From positions 1-64,000 of the forward strand of contig CASWVG010000012.1 in the NCBI GenBank assembly GCA_949472775.1: 64,000 nucleotides of DNA, given 5' to 3'. Shown here one piece after another: positions 9,793 through 19,761 of the stretch. The notes beneath the pieces were generated by a model. It made no database searches. It saw only the letters and a program-made list of their open reading frames with translations, and was not told the origin of the DNA. The first letter of the stretch is position 1, and each line of letters opens with the position of its first letter. The position numbers and the translations under genes are program-made. This DNA comes from an uncultured Lachnospiraceae bacterium (lineage in GTDB: Bacteria; Bacillota; Clostridia; Lachnospirales; Lachnospiraceae).

Positions 9793-10698
9793 CTAGTGTC
9801 TCCTGCTGTGACGTCTGTGACAGCGCTTATGAAATCTGCGCAGACGCAGAAGCTTTCGGAATGCAGCCGGGAGATAGTAGTACAGATATAAGATTCTGTC
9901 CTCTGTGCAGCAAAAGGGTCTGGTAACCCAAAGGTACAGTTTGCAGAAAAATTTGTTTTTCCACTGGGAGAAGCTTCTCCAGAAGCGCGTGAGCAGGTTG
10001 TATCTTTCGTTCGTCTGACAGAAGGCAAAGCAGACTCTTAAACCGTTTACCGTGACGGCGCTTTCTGTGACGCCGGCGTGTTTTAATCCGTCCAAAAAGG
10101 CGACGAGCATTTCTCTGTTGGGGAAACAGATGCAGGATTCCATGGACAGACAGGCAGGTCTGGAGAAACAGCCTGTCAGGAAAGCGGTGAGCCACCAGTG
10201 ACGATCCGAATTGCGGATGCACTCGTTGGCAGCGTTGCACAGAAGGAAGGAACAGTCAAGCATTTCATTATCTTCCGCGCAGGAAAACCATGCGGTTTTA
10301 TATTCCGATTCGGGGATAATGCCGTCCGCGTGGTATATGCCGATTTCCGCTCCGGTATTGATGCCGTACTGCCCTTTCCAGAATTCGATCAGCCAAGTGC
10401 GTCCCCGATAGTTAAAATAGACGGGCAGGGAGTCAAATACCATCTGGAAACGAGGCGCCATATAGTCATACAGCCAGGTGTATCCGGCGTGCCGCTGCGG
10501 AGCGTCCACCGTGGAGGAAAAGAAACCGTGGTCGCAGTGAAACTGATAGCCGAAGGGATAAACCAGCTCGTCTAAGAGTGTACATTTGGTACAGCAGTCC
10601 ATTTCCTTTATTCTGCATATAATTTTTTTCCTCCGGCATTGAAAAAAGATACAGCCGAGAACAGCTATGAGAAGTAAAGCAAAGAGTAAAAAGTACAT
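9793..10698 (-). CDS. Membrane-anchored DUF4474-type protein
   Basis: A 301-residue protein starting with one hydrophobic helix (MYFLLFALLLIAVLGCIFF) and then a basic stretch, so a single-pass anchor is likely. The core contains FGYQFHCDHGFF, then YFNYRG..WLIEFWKGQYG and GAEIGIY, which I recognise as the DUF4474 pattern common in Clostridia. No catalytic function is known to me. The C-terminus is unusually rich in Cys, Arg and His. It is the first gene of a two-gene operon with the phosphoesterase downstream. Confidence 0.75.
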   Translation of the reverse strand: MYFLLFALLLIAVLGCIFFQCRRKKIICRIKEMDCCTKCTLLDELVYPFGYQFHCDHGFFSSTVDAPQRHAGYTWLYDYMAPRFQMVFDSLPVYFNYRGRTWLIEFWKGQYGINTGAEIGIYHADGIIPESEYKTAWFSCAEDNEMLDCSFLLCNAANECIRNSDRHWWLTAFLTGCFSRPACLSMESCICFPNREMLVAFLDGLKHAGVTESAVTVNGLRVCFAFCQTNERYNLLTRFWRSFSQWKNKFFCKLYLWVTRPFCCTEDRILYLYYYLPAAFRKLLRLRRFHKRCHRRHSRRH

Positions 10699-10767
10699 AA
10701 TAAATATCCTGTGTCGTTTTACTCTATTTTATGTCGAAAGAAGAGAAATGGTGAAGTGTGAAATTTG

Positions 10768-11730
10768 TTATTGCATGAGAAACAGGCATGCCGCCGGTAC
10801 GGTCGCCAGGCTCAACACCGTCGTCAGAATAATGCCCTGTGAGATGGATTCGGTTTCCATGTCCATCTGTTTGGCGAGCATCAGGGGCATATTGGCGGCG
10901 GGCACGGCAGCCATCAGCAGCATGGTATTTAAAATCAGCCGGTTGTCAAAAAACTGGCGCATCAGAAGCATACAGCCGATGGGAACAAGAACTTGACGAA
11001 GCAGGGTAAAAGCGTAGAGCTTCGGGTTGGAAAAGATATCCTTCGGCGCCATCTGCGCTACGGAGACGCCGAGCACCAGCATGGATAAAAGGGTGGTGGC
11101 CCGTCCGGTGTAGGAGAGGGCGGAAGATATGATCACAGGCACGCGGAAGTTCCCCAGATAAAAGATAATGGTAACCGCGGCGGAGATGGTGCCCGCGTTG
11201 ATCAGTTTCTGCAGGCGGTTTGTACCGGTCTGACAGGCGGAAGCCGTGGTGCCTTCCTGCGCCTGTCCCGTAGCGGCTCTCTGCAAGAGTGAGATGCCGA
11301 ATGTATAGATCAGCAGATTGAAGAGCAGATTAAAAATAGACACATATATCAGGGATTCACTTCCGAGCACTGCGGAGGCGAGAGGGATGCCGATAAAGCC
11401 CACATTGCCAAAGATGGTCAGCATCTGGTAGGCGTAATGCAGATTCCGGGGTATCCGCAAAAGGCGGGGAATCAGGAAACTTGTGCCGATTAAAATCGCA
11501 AAAACAGCGGCGTAAGTGACGAGAGCGATGCCGAGTTCCCGCAAGGACGCTTTGGGACCATCGTCGAGGGCAGAGCAGATTAAGAGAGCCGGGTTGGTGA
11601 TGTTGATAATCAGACCGGAAATCTGCCTGGAGCCTTCCTCCGTAATTATTTTGCGGCGATATAGGATCATGCCGATACCAATTAAAATAAAAATAATGAC
11701 CATCTGCTGCAGTACGACTGTGATACTCAT
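10768..11730 (-). CDS. AEC-family (auxin efflux carrier-like) membrane transporter
   Basis: A 320-residue, very hydrophobic protein with about ten predicted membrane segments. It begins MSITVVLQQMVIIFILIGIG and has the AEC-type N-terminal half (RQISGLIINITNPALLICSA, FGNVGFIGIPLA) and a matching C-terminal half ending in PAANMPLMLAKQMD. Bacterial members export or exchange small organic acids such as malate. The substrate cannot be read from the sequence. The gene stands alone, divergent from glpK. Confidence 0.85.
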   Translation of the reverse strand: MSITVVLQQMVIIFILIGIGMILYRRKIITEEGSRQISGLIINITNPALLICSALDDGPKASLRELGIALVTYAAVFAILIGTSFLIPRLLRIPRNLHYAYQMLTIFGNVGFIGIPLASAVLGSESLIYVSIFNLLFNLLIYTFGISLLQRAATGQAQEGTTASACQTGTNRLQKLINAGTISAAVTIIFYLGNFRVPVIISSALSYTGRATTLLSMLVLGVSVAQMAPKDIFSNPKLYAFTLLRQVLVPIGCMLLMRQFFDNRLILNTMLLMAAVPAANMPLMLAKQMDMETESISQGIILTTVLSLATVPAACLFLMQ

Positions 11731-11871
11731 ATAGTGTCCTCGTTTTCAAATATTTTGTAAGTCTTCTGTCTAAGATTATTATTGCCGGGCCGACTCAGAA
11801 ATTTGCTAAAAAATGTCTTCACACAAGACCCGTCTCGAACTATTATAGTATATTTTATAAAAAATGGAAGA

Positions 11872-11900
11872 TTGTTTTTCTCTTTGACTCGTTATATACT
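11872..11900 (+). promoter_or_regulatory. Candidate sigma-A promoter of glpK
   Basis: TTGTTT, 17 nt, TATACT, ending about 40 nt before the glpK start. A TTGACT at 11884 lies too close to this -10 and too far from the next TATAGA, so it was not used. Confidence 0.5.
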
Positions 11901-11915
11901 TAGAGAAGTTTATAG

Positions 11916-13439
<1,524 letters not shown>

Positions 13440-13535
13440 GGATCCACTTATCAAGTATACAACATGCACAGTTAAATATTGACTAAGAGGCGTTACAAAC
13501 GCTTTTCAGAGTATATGAAGAAAGGGAATTATATA

Positions 13536-15752
13536 ATGAACATTACTTACAACGAAAAGAACAGAATCTTTAAACTGGACACACCCCACACGAGCTACTG
13601 TATTGGCGTGGTGGATGAGGAGAACTTTCTGGGGCATGTGTACTACGGCAGAAGCCTTGGGTCGGACGATCTGGTGTATCTGATGCGCACCGGGGAACGT
13701 CCCTTTGTCCCTTCGGAAAACAACAGGGAGAGAACCTCTTTCTTAGATACGTTTCCGATGGAATACACAGGCAACAATCTGGGCGATTACAGGGAGGGAA
13801 CGCTTTCGGTGCGCACGCTTTCGGGGCATACGGGGGTTTCGCTTTCCTGCGTGTCGCACCGTATTTATGACGGCAAAGAAGCACTGGAGGGGCTTCCTGC
13901 GACCTTTGGGGGAAAGGACGAGTGTAAGACCCTGGAGATTACATGCGAAGATCCGGTATTGAAATTACAGATAGTTCTATCCTACAGCATTTTTGCGGAC
14001 ACGGATGCGATTGCAAGAAGCGTAAAGGTGGTAAATAACGGCGGCGAAGCAATTTATCTGACGAAGGTGTTATCCGCATGTATTGATATGGATAATGACG
14101 ATTACGAGATGATTACCCTGCACGGTTCCTGGGCGAGGGAGCGCGCGGTCCAGACCTGCCCGATCAGAAAAGGTAAGCAGAGCGTCGGCTCGGTGCGCGG
14201 TGAGTCCAGCCATCAGGAGCATCCTTTTATGGCGTGGAAGAGCAGGACGGCGACGGAGGAGACAGGCGATGTTTATGCCATGAATTTTGTATATTCCGGT
14301 AATTTTATCGCACAGATTGAGGAGAGCCAGTTTGGCAGCATCCGCGCTATGATGGGTATTCACCCGGAAGACTTCTGCTGGAAGCTGGAGCCCGGCGAGA
14401 GTTTTCAGGCGCCGGAGGTGATCTGCATGTACTCGGCGGATGGTCTGGGCTGCATGACAAGAAACTTCCATGATTTGTACCGGGGGCACTTGATCCGCGG
14501 TATTTATAAAGACAAAAAGAGACCGATTCTCATCAATAACTGGGAGGCGACCTACTTTGACTTTGACACGGATAAGCTTCTGGATATTGCCAGAGAGGCT
14601 TCTTCGCTGGGTATAGAGATGCTTGTGATGGATGACGGATGGTTTGGCCGCAGGGACGACGACAACTGCAGTCTGGGAGACTGGTTTGTGAATGAGTCCA
14701 AGCTTAAGGGCGGGCTCAAATTCTTGGTGGACGAGGTGAACAGGCTGGGGATGAAGTTCGGCATCTGGGTGGAGCCGGAGATGATTTCCCCCGATTCCGA
14801 CCTGTACAGGGAGCATCCTGACTGGGCGATCCAGATTCCAGGCAGGGTGGGGAGCCTTGCCAGGAACCAGTATGTGCTCGATCTGACAAGAAAAGAGGTG
14901 CGCGACTGTGTCTACGACAGGATTGCGGCAGTGCTTCGCAGCGCGAATATTGAGTATGTGAAGTGGGATATGAACAGGCAGCTTTCCGATCTGGGCAGTT
15001 ACGGGCTTCCGGCGGACAGGCAGGGCGAACTGGTACACAGGCAGACCCTTGCGCTCTATGAGATGCAGGAGCGGCTGGTTACGGATTTCCCGAACCTTCT
15101 TCTGGAGAACTGCTCCGGCGGCGGGGCGAGATTTGATCCGGGCATGCTCTATTACAGCCCACAGATCTGGTGTTCCGACGACGCGGACGCGATCGAGCGG
15201 TTGTCGATTCAGGCGGGTACGGCATTAATCTATCCGCTCTCCACCATGGGCGCTCATGTGGCAGACTGCCCGAACCACACGGTGGGCAGGGCGACGCCCT
15301 TTGAGACGAGGGGATATGTGGCGCTGGCGGGCACCTTCGGCTATGAGCTGGATGTGACGAAGATTCCCGAGGCGGATCGGAACATGATTCCAGACCAGGT
15401 GGCAATGTACCATAAATATAATGATCTGGTGCGGCAGGGTGATTATTACCGGATTGCACACTATGCGGACAATCATTTTTATGACTGCTACGCGGTGGTG
15501 GAGAAGGATAAGAGTGAGGCGCTTGTCACCTATGTACAGGTGCTGGGCCGCCCTAATGTCCATAGCAGGAGGATCTGTATTCCGGGGCTTGATGCGGAGA
15601 AGACCTACGTGATCGAGAACGCGGCTGACTGGCCGGAGATTCAGCAGACCGAGTACAGGGGTGATGTGCTGCACTATGCGGGGATCAATGTGCCGCCGAT
15701 CAGTGGTGACTTTCGTGCCAGAATTATGCATCTGAAGGTTAAGACTGCGTAA
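13536..15752 (+). CDS. GH36 alpha-galactosidase
   Basis: Removes terminal alpha-1,6-galactose from melibiose, raffinose or similar glycans by a retaining mechanism. The start at 13536 is chosen for its AAAGGGA ribosome site. It makes the nucleophile Asp478 (KWDMNR) and the acid/base Asp548 (WCSDDADAIERLS), numbers I recall from Geobacillus AgaA, which supports the start. The 738-residue length fits the family. An N-terminal beta-sandwich precedes the (beta/alpha)8 core (PILINNWEATYFDF, MDDGWFG). There is no signal peptide, so it is cytoplasmic and depends on import of its substrate. It lies 96 nt after glpK. Confidence 0.96.
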   Translation: MNITYNEKNRIFKLDTPHTSYCIGVVDEENFLGHVYYGRSLGSDDLVYLMRTGERPFVPSENNRERTSFLDTFPMEYTGNNLGDYREGTLSVRTLSGHTGVSLSCVSHRIYDGKEALEGLPATFGGKDECKTLEITCEDPVLKLQIVLSYSIFADTDAIARSVKVVNNGGEAIYLTKVLSACIDMDNDDYEMITLHGSWARERAVQTCPIRKGKQSVGSVRGESSHQEHPFMAWKSRTATEETGDVYAMNFVYSGNFIAQIEESQFGSIRAMMGIHPEDFCWKLEPGESFQAPEVICMYSADGLGCMTRNFHDLYRGHLIRGIYKDKKRPILINNWEATYFDFDTDKLLDIAREASSLGIEMLVMDDGWFGRRDDDNCSLGDWFVNESKLKGGLKFLVDEVNRLGMKFGIWVEPEMISPDSDLYREHPDWAIQIPGRVGSLARNQYVLDLTRKEVRDCVYDRIAAVLRSANIEYVKWDMNRQLSDLGSYGLPADRQGELVHRQTLALYEMQERLVTDFPNLLLENCSGGGARFDPGMLYYSPQIWCSDDADAIERLSIQAGTALIYPLSTMGAHVADCPNHTVGRATPFETRGYVALAGTFGYELDVTKIPEADRNMIPDQVAMYHKYNDLVRQGDYYRIAHYADNHFYDCYAVVEKDKSEALVTYVQVLGRPNVHSRRICIPGLDAEKTYVIENAADWPEIQQTEYRGDVLHYAGINVPPISGDFRARIMHLKVKTA

Positions 15753-15790
15753 ATATCATATATCAATATACACAGAAACGGAGAAAAGCT

Positions 15791-16975
15791 ATGATCGTAC
15801 AGAAATATAAGGACATGTTACAGGGGAAATCTGTAATCCGGCAGCTCTCGGAGTTCGCGGTGGCGAGAGGGCAGGAGATCGGGTATGAGAATGTGTTTGA
15901 TTTCAGTCTGGGCAATCCTTCGGTGCCGGTACCGCAGGAATTTACCGACGTGATGATAAAGATGCTGCAGGATAAAAATCCGATGGAACTACACGGCTAT
16001 AGCCAGAGTCTGGGTATTCCATCCGTCAGGGATAAGGTGGCGGCTTCTCTCAACAAAAGATTTGGGATGAACTATACGGGGAACCATATTTTTATGACTA
16101 CTGGCGCGGCGGGGGCGATCGCCCACGCGGTGCGGTGCGTGACGGAGCCGGGAGACGAGGTGCTTACCATCGCGCCCTATTTTCCGGAGTATGCGCCTTA
16201 TATCAATCTGACAGGGGCAGTTCTCAAAGTGGTGCCCGCGGATACCGAAAATTTCCAGATCAATTTCGAGGCGTTTGAGGAGATGCTGACGGAGAAGGTG
16301 ATGGCAGTTTTAATTAATACGCCGAATAATCCTTCGGGTATGGTTTATTCCACGGAGACGGTGAAAGAGCTGGCGCGTATTATGGAGGAGAAACAGAAAC
16401 AGTACGGGCACGATATTTTCCTGATTTCCGACGAGCCTTACCGGGAGATTGTGTTTGCGGGTGTGGACGCGCCTTATCCATCCGCGTTTTATGACAATTC
16501 CCTTTCCTGCTACTCTTTTTCCAAATCCCTTTCCCTGCCGGGAGAGCGGATCGGCTATGTGGCGGTGAATCCGAAGTGCACGGACGCAGATATCATCAGT
16601 GTGATGTGCAGCCAGATTTCCAGAGGAACCGGGCATAACTGCCCGCCGTCCATCATTCAGCTTGCGGTGGCAGAGGTGCTTGAGCTGACTTCGGATCTCT
16701 CGGTCTATGAGACGAATATGAACTTATTATATAAGGAATTGACGGACTTAGGCTTTGCCTGTGTGCGTCCGGGCGGCACTTTTTACATGTTCCCGAAATC
16801 GCCGGAGCCGGATGCGGTGGCATTTTCGGAGAAGGCAAAGAAGTATGACCTGATTCTCGTGCCGGGTGACAGCTTCGGGGTGAAGGGATATTTCCGGATT
16901 GCTTACTGTATCGACACGGAGAAGGTGGAGCGTTCGCTGGAGGCGTTTCGGAAGTTTATGAGAGAAACGTATTAA
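15791..16975 (+). CDS. Class I/II pyridoxal-phosphate aminotransferase
   Basis: A 394-residue fold-type I enzyme. Visible elements are FSLGNPSVPVP near the N-terminus, the cofactor loop TTGAAGAI, NTPNNPSG, ISDEPYREIVF and the Schiff-base lysine in SFSKSLSLPGERIGY, with a C-terminal substrate-carboxylate arginine in YFRIAYC. It belongs to the aspartate/aromatic aminotransferase-like group; the exact amino acid is not determinable. GGAG lies 7 nt before the ATG. It follows the alpha-galactosidase by 38 nt and could share its transcript. Confidence 0.9.
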   Translation: MIVQKYKDMLQGKSVIRQLSEFAVARGQEIGYENVFDFSLGNPSVPVPQEFTDVMIKMLQDKNPMELHGYSQSLGIPSVRDKVAASLNKRFGMNYTGNHIFMTTGAAGAIAHAVRCVTEPGDEVLTIAPYFPEYAPYINLTGAVLKVVPADTENFQINFEAFEEMLTEKVMAVLINTPNNPSGMVYSTETVKELARIMEEKQKQYGHDIFLISDEPYREIVFAGVDAPYPSAFYDNSLSCYSFSKSLSLPGERIGYVAVNPKCTDADIISVMCSQISRGTGHNCPPSIIQLAVAEVLELTSDLSVYETNMNLLYKELTDLGFACVRPGGTFYMFPKSPEPDAVAFSEKAKKYDLILVPGDSFGVKGYFRIAYCIDTEKVERSLEAFRKFMRETY

Positions 16976-16984
16976 GGGCAGCAC

Positions 16985-17055
16985 GGGCAATGGGCAGTGT
17001 GTATCCGGAGAAAAATGACTAATATGGTCAATAACATGGCTCGCGGATACGCAGG
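16985..17055 (+). repeat. Intergenic element, family II, copy 1
   Basis: GGCAATGGGCAGTGTG at the left end recurs with transitions at 41183 and, shorter, at 17931. An arm GTGTATCCG pairs with CGGATACGC across about 35 nt, so the RNA would form a stem just before the next gene's ribosome site. Confidence 0.45.
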
Positions 17056-17076
17056 GCAAAGAAAGGAAGATTTAAG

Positions 17077-17928
17077 ATGATGTATCAGGCAGGACTGATT
17101 CTGGAGGGCGGCGGTATGAAGGGCATTTATACGGCTGGCGTTCTGGATTTCTTTATGGAGAAGGAGATACTGTTTTCCGATAATTACGGTGTGTCGGCGG
17201 GAGCGTGTCACCTCTGCAACTATATGTCGGGGCAGCGTGGGCGGTCATTGCGCATCAGCGTGAATTATCTGGACATGAAGCAGTATTGCGGGAAATGGAG
17301 TCTCTTTACAACGGGCGATCTTTTCGGCGTGGATATGAATTATAATCTGATTCCGAATTACCTTGATCCGTTTGACTTTGATGCGGCGGCTAAGTTTGAA
17401 GGCAGGGCTTTTGCGGTGGCTACGGATATCGAAACGGGGGAGCCTGTTTATCTTCCACTTAAAGATCTGCGAAAAGATCTCATCGCAGTGCGGGCGTCCA
17501 GTTCTCTGCCGTTGGTTTCCCGAAGCGTCAGGATAGACGATAAATATTATCTGGACGGCGGTATCAGCGATTCGATTCCGGTCAGAAAGTCGATACAGGA
17601 CGGCAACAGGAAAAATGTGGTGATTATGACCAAGGAAGAAGGTTTTGTCAGACAGCCTGCCGGGGCGGAACTTGCCCTGGTGAAGGCCCGGTATCTGCGT
17701 TATCCGAAGGTGTATGAGCTGATGCGTGAGAGGCATCTTTCCTATAATACCACCGTACAATATATGGAGGAAAAGAGACGGAAGGGTGAACTGTTTGTGA
17801 TCCGCCCGAAGTGCAAAAGTGAAGTGGGCAGGATCGAGAAGGATAAGGAAAAGATGAAGGCGCTCTACGAGGAAGGCTACCGCGACGCGCAGGAGTGTTA
17901 CTTAGAACTTTTGGAATATTTGGATTAG
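17077..17928 (+). CDS. Patatin-like phospholipase
   Basis: A 283-residue lipid acyl hydrolase. It has the oxyanion loop GGGMKG, nucleophile Ser40 in GVSAG and catalytic Asp160 in LDGGIS, the complete Ser-Asp dyad of the patatin fold. The best relatives are the bacterial YjjU-like, NTE-type proteins. There is no signal peptide or membrane segment, so the enzyme should act inside the cell on phospholipids or lysolipids. The basic C-terminal third may contact membrane. AGGAAG precedes the ATG; a second ATG follows immediately. UppP is 88 nt downstream. Confidence 0.9.
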   Translation: MMYQAGLILEGGGMKGIYTAGVLDFFMEKEILFSDNYGVSAGACHLCNYMSGQRGRSLRISVNYLDMKQYCGKWSLFTTGDLFGVDMNYNLIPNYLDPFDFDAAAKFEGRAFAVATDIETGEPVYLPLKDLRKDLIAVRASSSLPLVSRSVRIDDKYYLDGGISDSIPVRKSIQDGNRKNVVIMTKEEGFVRQPAGAELALVKARYLRYPKVYELMRERHLSYNTTVQYMEEKRRKGELFVIRPKCKSEVGRIEKDKEKMKALYEEGYRDAQECYLELLEYLD

Positions 17929-18016
17929 ACATGAGCAGTACGCAGACAGCCAGCGAGCGGGGAAAGCCGGAGACTTTTCGGGTTTTGGCACTGCGGACAG
18001 AAAGAAAGGAAAAAAT

Positions 18017-18841
18017 ATGGACATCATAGAAATTTTAAAGGCGGTGCTTTTTGGTATCGTGGAGGGCATTACGGAATGGCTCCCTATCAGCAGCACCGGG
18101 CACATGATTCTTTTGAATGAATTTGTGACTCTGAACGTGAGCGAGGATTTCTGGGAGATGTTTCTGGTGGTGATCCAGCTCGGGGCAATTCTGGCGGTGG
18201 TGCTCCTTTTCTGGAATAAGATATTCCCCTTCCGCTTTAAAGAAAAGCCGGTGGTGCAGACGGATATTTTCGTTCTGTGGTTTAAAATACTCGTGGCATG
18301 TGTCCCGGCGGCAATCGTGGGACTTGCCTTTGACGATGTACTGGACGCGCTCTTTTACAATCCGTGGTGCGTTTCCGTTGCGCTGATCGTGTTCGGTATC
18401 GCTTTCATTCTGATTGAGAACAGAAATCGGAAAATGACACCGAAGATTACGGAGCTGAATGACATCACTTACCGCACGGCGCTGATGATTGGGATTTTTC
18501 AGCTTCTGGCAGCGGTGTTCCCGGGAACTTCACGCTCCGGTGCAACCATTGTGGGCGCGCTTCTGATCGGTGTATCGAGAACCGTGGCGGCGGAGTTTAC
18601 TTTTTTTCTGGCGATTCCCGTTATGCTCGGGGCAAGTCTGCTTAAGCTTCTGAAGTTTGGCTTTTCTTTTACGGGGGAGGAACTTGTCATTCTTGTAGTT
18701 GGAATGGCGGTGGCTTTTGTGGTATCCGTGGCGGTGATCCGCTTCCTGATGGGCTATATCAAAAAACACGATTTTAAAGTTTTCGGCTGGTACAGAATCG
18801 TGCTTGGCGCGGCGGTGCTTTTATACTTTACGTTAGTATAA
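18017..18841 (+). CDS. uppP: Undecaprenyl-diphosphatase (BacA family)
   Basis: Dephosphorylates undecaprenyl pyrophosphate so the lipid carrier can be reused in peptidoglycan and polymer synthesis; it also confers bacitracin tolerance. The 274-residue membrane protein shows both family motifs: GIVEGITEWLPISSTGH near the N-terminus and FPGTSRSGATIVGALL after the mid-protein helices. About eight membrane segments are visible. AAAGGAAA lies just before the start. The 229-nt gap after it holds a promoter for the next gene. Confidence 0.96.
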   Translation: MDIIEILKAVLFGIVEGITEWLPISSTGHMILLNEFVTLNVSEDFWEMFLVVIQLGAILAVVLLFWNKIFPFRFKEKPVVQTDIFVLWFKILVACVPAAIVGLAFDDVLDALFYNPWCVSVALIVFGIAFILIENRNRKMTPKITELNDITYRTALMIGIFQLLAAVFPGTSRSGATIVGALLIGVSRTVAAEFTFFLAIPVMLGASLLKLLKFGFSFTGEELVILVVGMAVAFVVSVAVIRFLMGYIKKHDFKVFGWYRIVLGAAVLLYFTLV

Positions 18842-18931
18842 GGCCGTAAAACAGGGCAGTTTGAACGCTTTTTTATGTCAATTCGTATAGGATTTTAGTA
18901 TGAAAGTTAACTATTTGTTACAGATTGTTGG

Positions 18932-18960
18932 TTGACAGCCCTGTTTTATTGAGATAAGAT
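18932..18960 (+). promoter_or_regulatory. Strong sigma-A promoter for the DUF6465 gene
   Basis: TTGACA, exactly 17 nt, TAAGAT. The predicted start is near 18967, leaving a leader of about 100 nt in which I see no clear structure. Confidence 0.75.
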
Positions 18961-19070
18961 ACATCTAGCAGGGTCATGTAGCAGGTATTTTCGCGGGGAT
19001 GCATGGCAGTACAGTAATTTTTCGGAATTATGAAAAAGTAGTTTAGTGAAAGTGGGGAAGGAGATTACTC

Positions 19071-19502
19071 ATGGCAGAAACCAAGAAGCCGGTTGACAAA
19101 CCGGAAGATAGCAAGGCAGCAGATACAAAGACGACAACGGCGACGACATCAGAGGCGGCACCTGCAGCAGAAGAGGCTAAAACGGAAGTAAAAGAGAGAA
19201 AGAAACCCGGTAGAAAACCAGGAGCGAAGAAACCTGGCAGAAAGCCGGCAGCAGCGAAGAAAGAGACAGCTGCTAAGACCACTACGACGAGAAAAACGGC
19301 GGTGAAGGAAAGCGTGCACTTAGAGTTCGCAGGCAAGAGCTACACCACCGAGGATCTGGTAAAGATTGCCAAGGATGTCTGGAAATATGATCTGAAGAAG
19401 AAGGTTGGCGATTTCAAGTCGGTTGAGCTTTATGTGAAGCCTGAGGAGAGCGTAGTATACTATGTAATCAATGGTGAGGAAAAAGGCCAGTTCAATATCT
19501 AA
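19071..19502 (+). CDS. DUF6465-type protein with a histone H1-like basic tail
   Basis: 143 residues in two parts. Residues 1-80 are Lys/Ala/Thr/Pro-rich with KKPGRKPGAKKPGRKP, similar to AT-hook or histone H1 tails. Residues 82-143 form a compact domain (SVHLEFAGKSYTTEDLVK ... SVELYVKPEESVVYYVING) that I recognise as the DUF6465 type common in Lachnospiraceae. DNA or RNA binding by the tail is inferred. It has its own strong promoter and a strong terminator, so it is a well expressed single gene. Confidence 0.75.
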   Translation: MAETKKPVDKPEDSKAADTKTTTATTSEAAPAAEEAKTEVKERKKPGRKPGAKKPGRKPAAAKKETAAKTTTTRKTAVKESVHLEFAGKSYTTEDLVKIAKDVWKYDLKKKVGDFKSVELYVKPEESVVYYVINGEEKGQFNI

Positions 19503-19526
19503 TCTTAACAGAGAGTAAGAATGCAG

Positions 19527-19558
19527 GCGGTCAGTTTAGGGTATGCTAAACTGACCGC
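19527..19558 (+). terminator. Intrinsic terminator after the DUF6465 gene
   Basis: 13-bp perfect stem GCGGTCAGTTTAG / CTAAACTGACCGC with a 6-nt loop, followed by ATTTTGTG. Confidence 0.85.
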
Positions 19559-19617
19559 ATTTTGTGTGCGCGACCGCAATTTCATACATTTTTTATAATT
19601 TTTTTTCCAATCAGATG

Positions 19618-19646
19618 TTGACAATGGAAAAAAGAAGTGATACCTT
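19618..19646 (+). promoter_or_regulatory. Heat-shock operon promoter
   Basis: TTGACA, 17 nt, TACCTT with an extended TGA just before the -10. The predicted start is near 19653, so the CIRCE operator covers +9 to +35. Confidence 0.7.
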
Positions 19647-19660
19647 ACTACCAGAAGGTG

Positions 19661-19687
19661 TTAGCACTCTAACAGGTCGAGTGCTAA
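19661..19687 (+). promoter_or_regulatory. CIRCE operator (HrcA binding site)
   Basis: A perfect match to the consensus: TTAGCACTC, nine nucleotides, GAGTGCTAA. HrcA, encoded by the next gene, is known to bind this and repress the operon until heat shock titrates GroEL. Confidence 0.97.
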
Positions 19688-19761
19688 CAATCTGGTGAGA
19701 GGGAAGCAACGATTCAGCATCGTAACTGTGAAGATACTGGACGGCTACAGAGGGAAATGGT

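Noticed and set aside
13440-13535. Promoter TTGACT (13479) with TATATG (13512) for the alpha-galactosidase gene
   Set aside because: The spacer would be 27 nt, too long for a sigma-A promoter.
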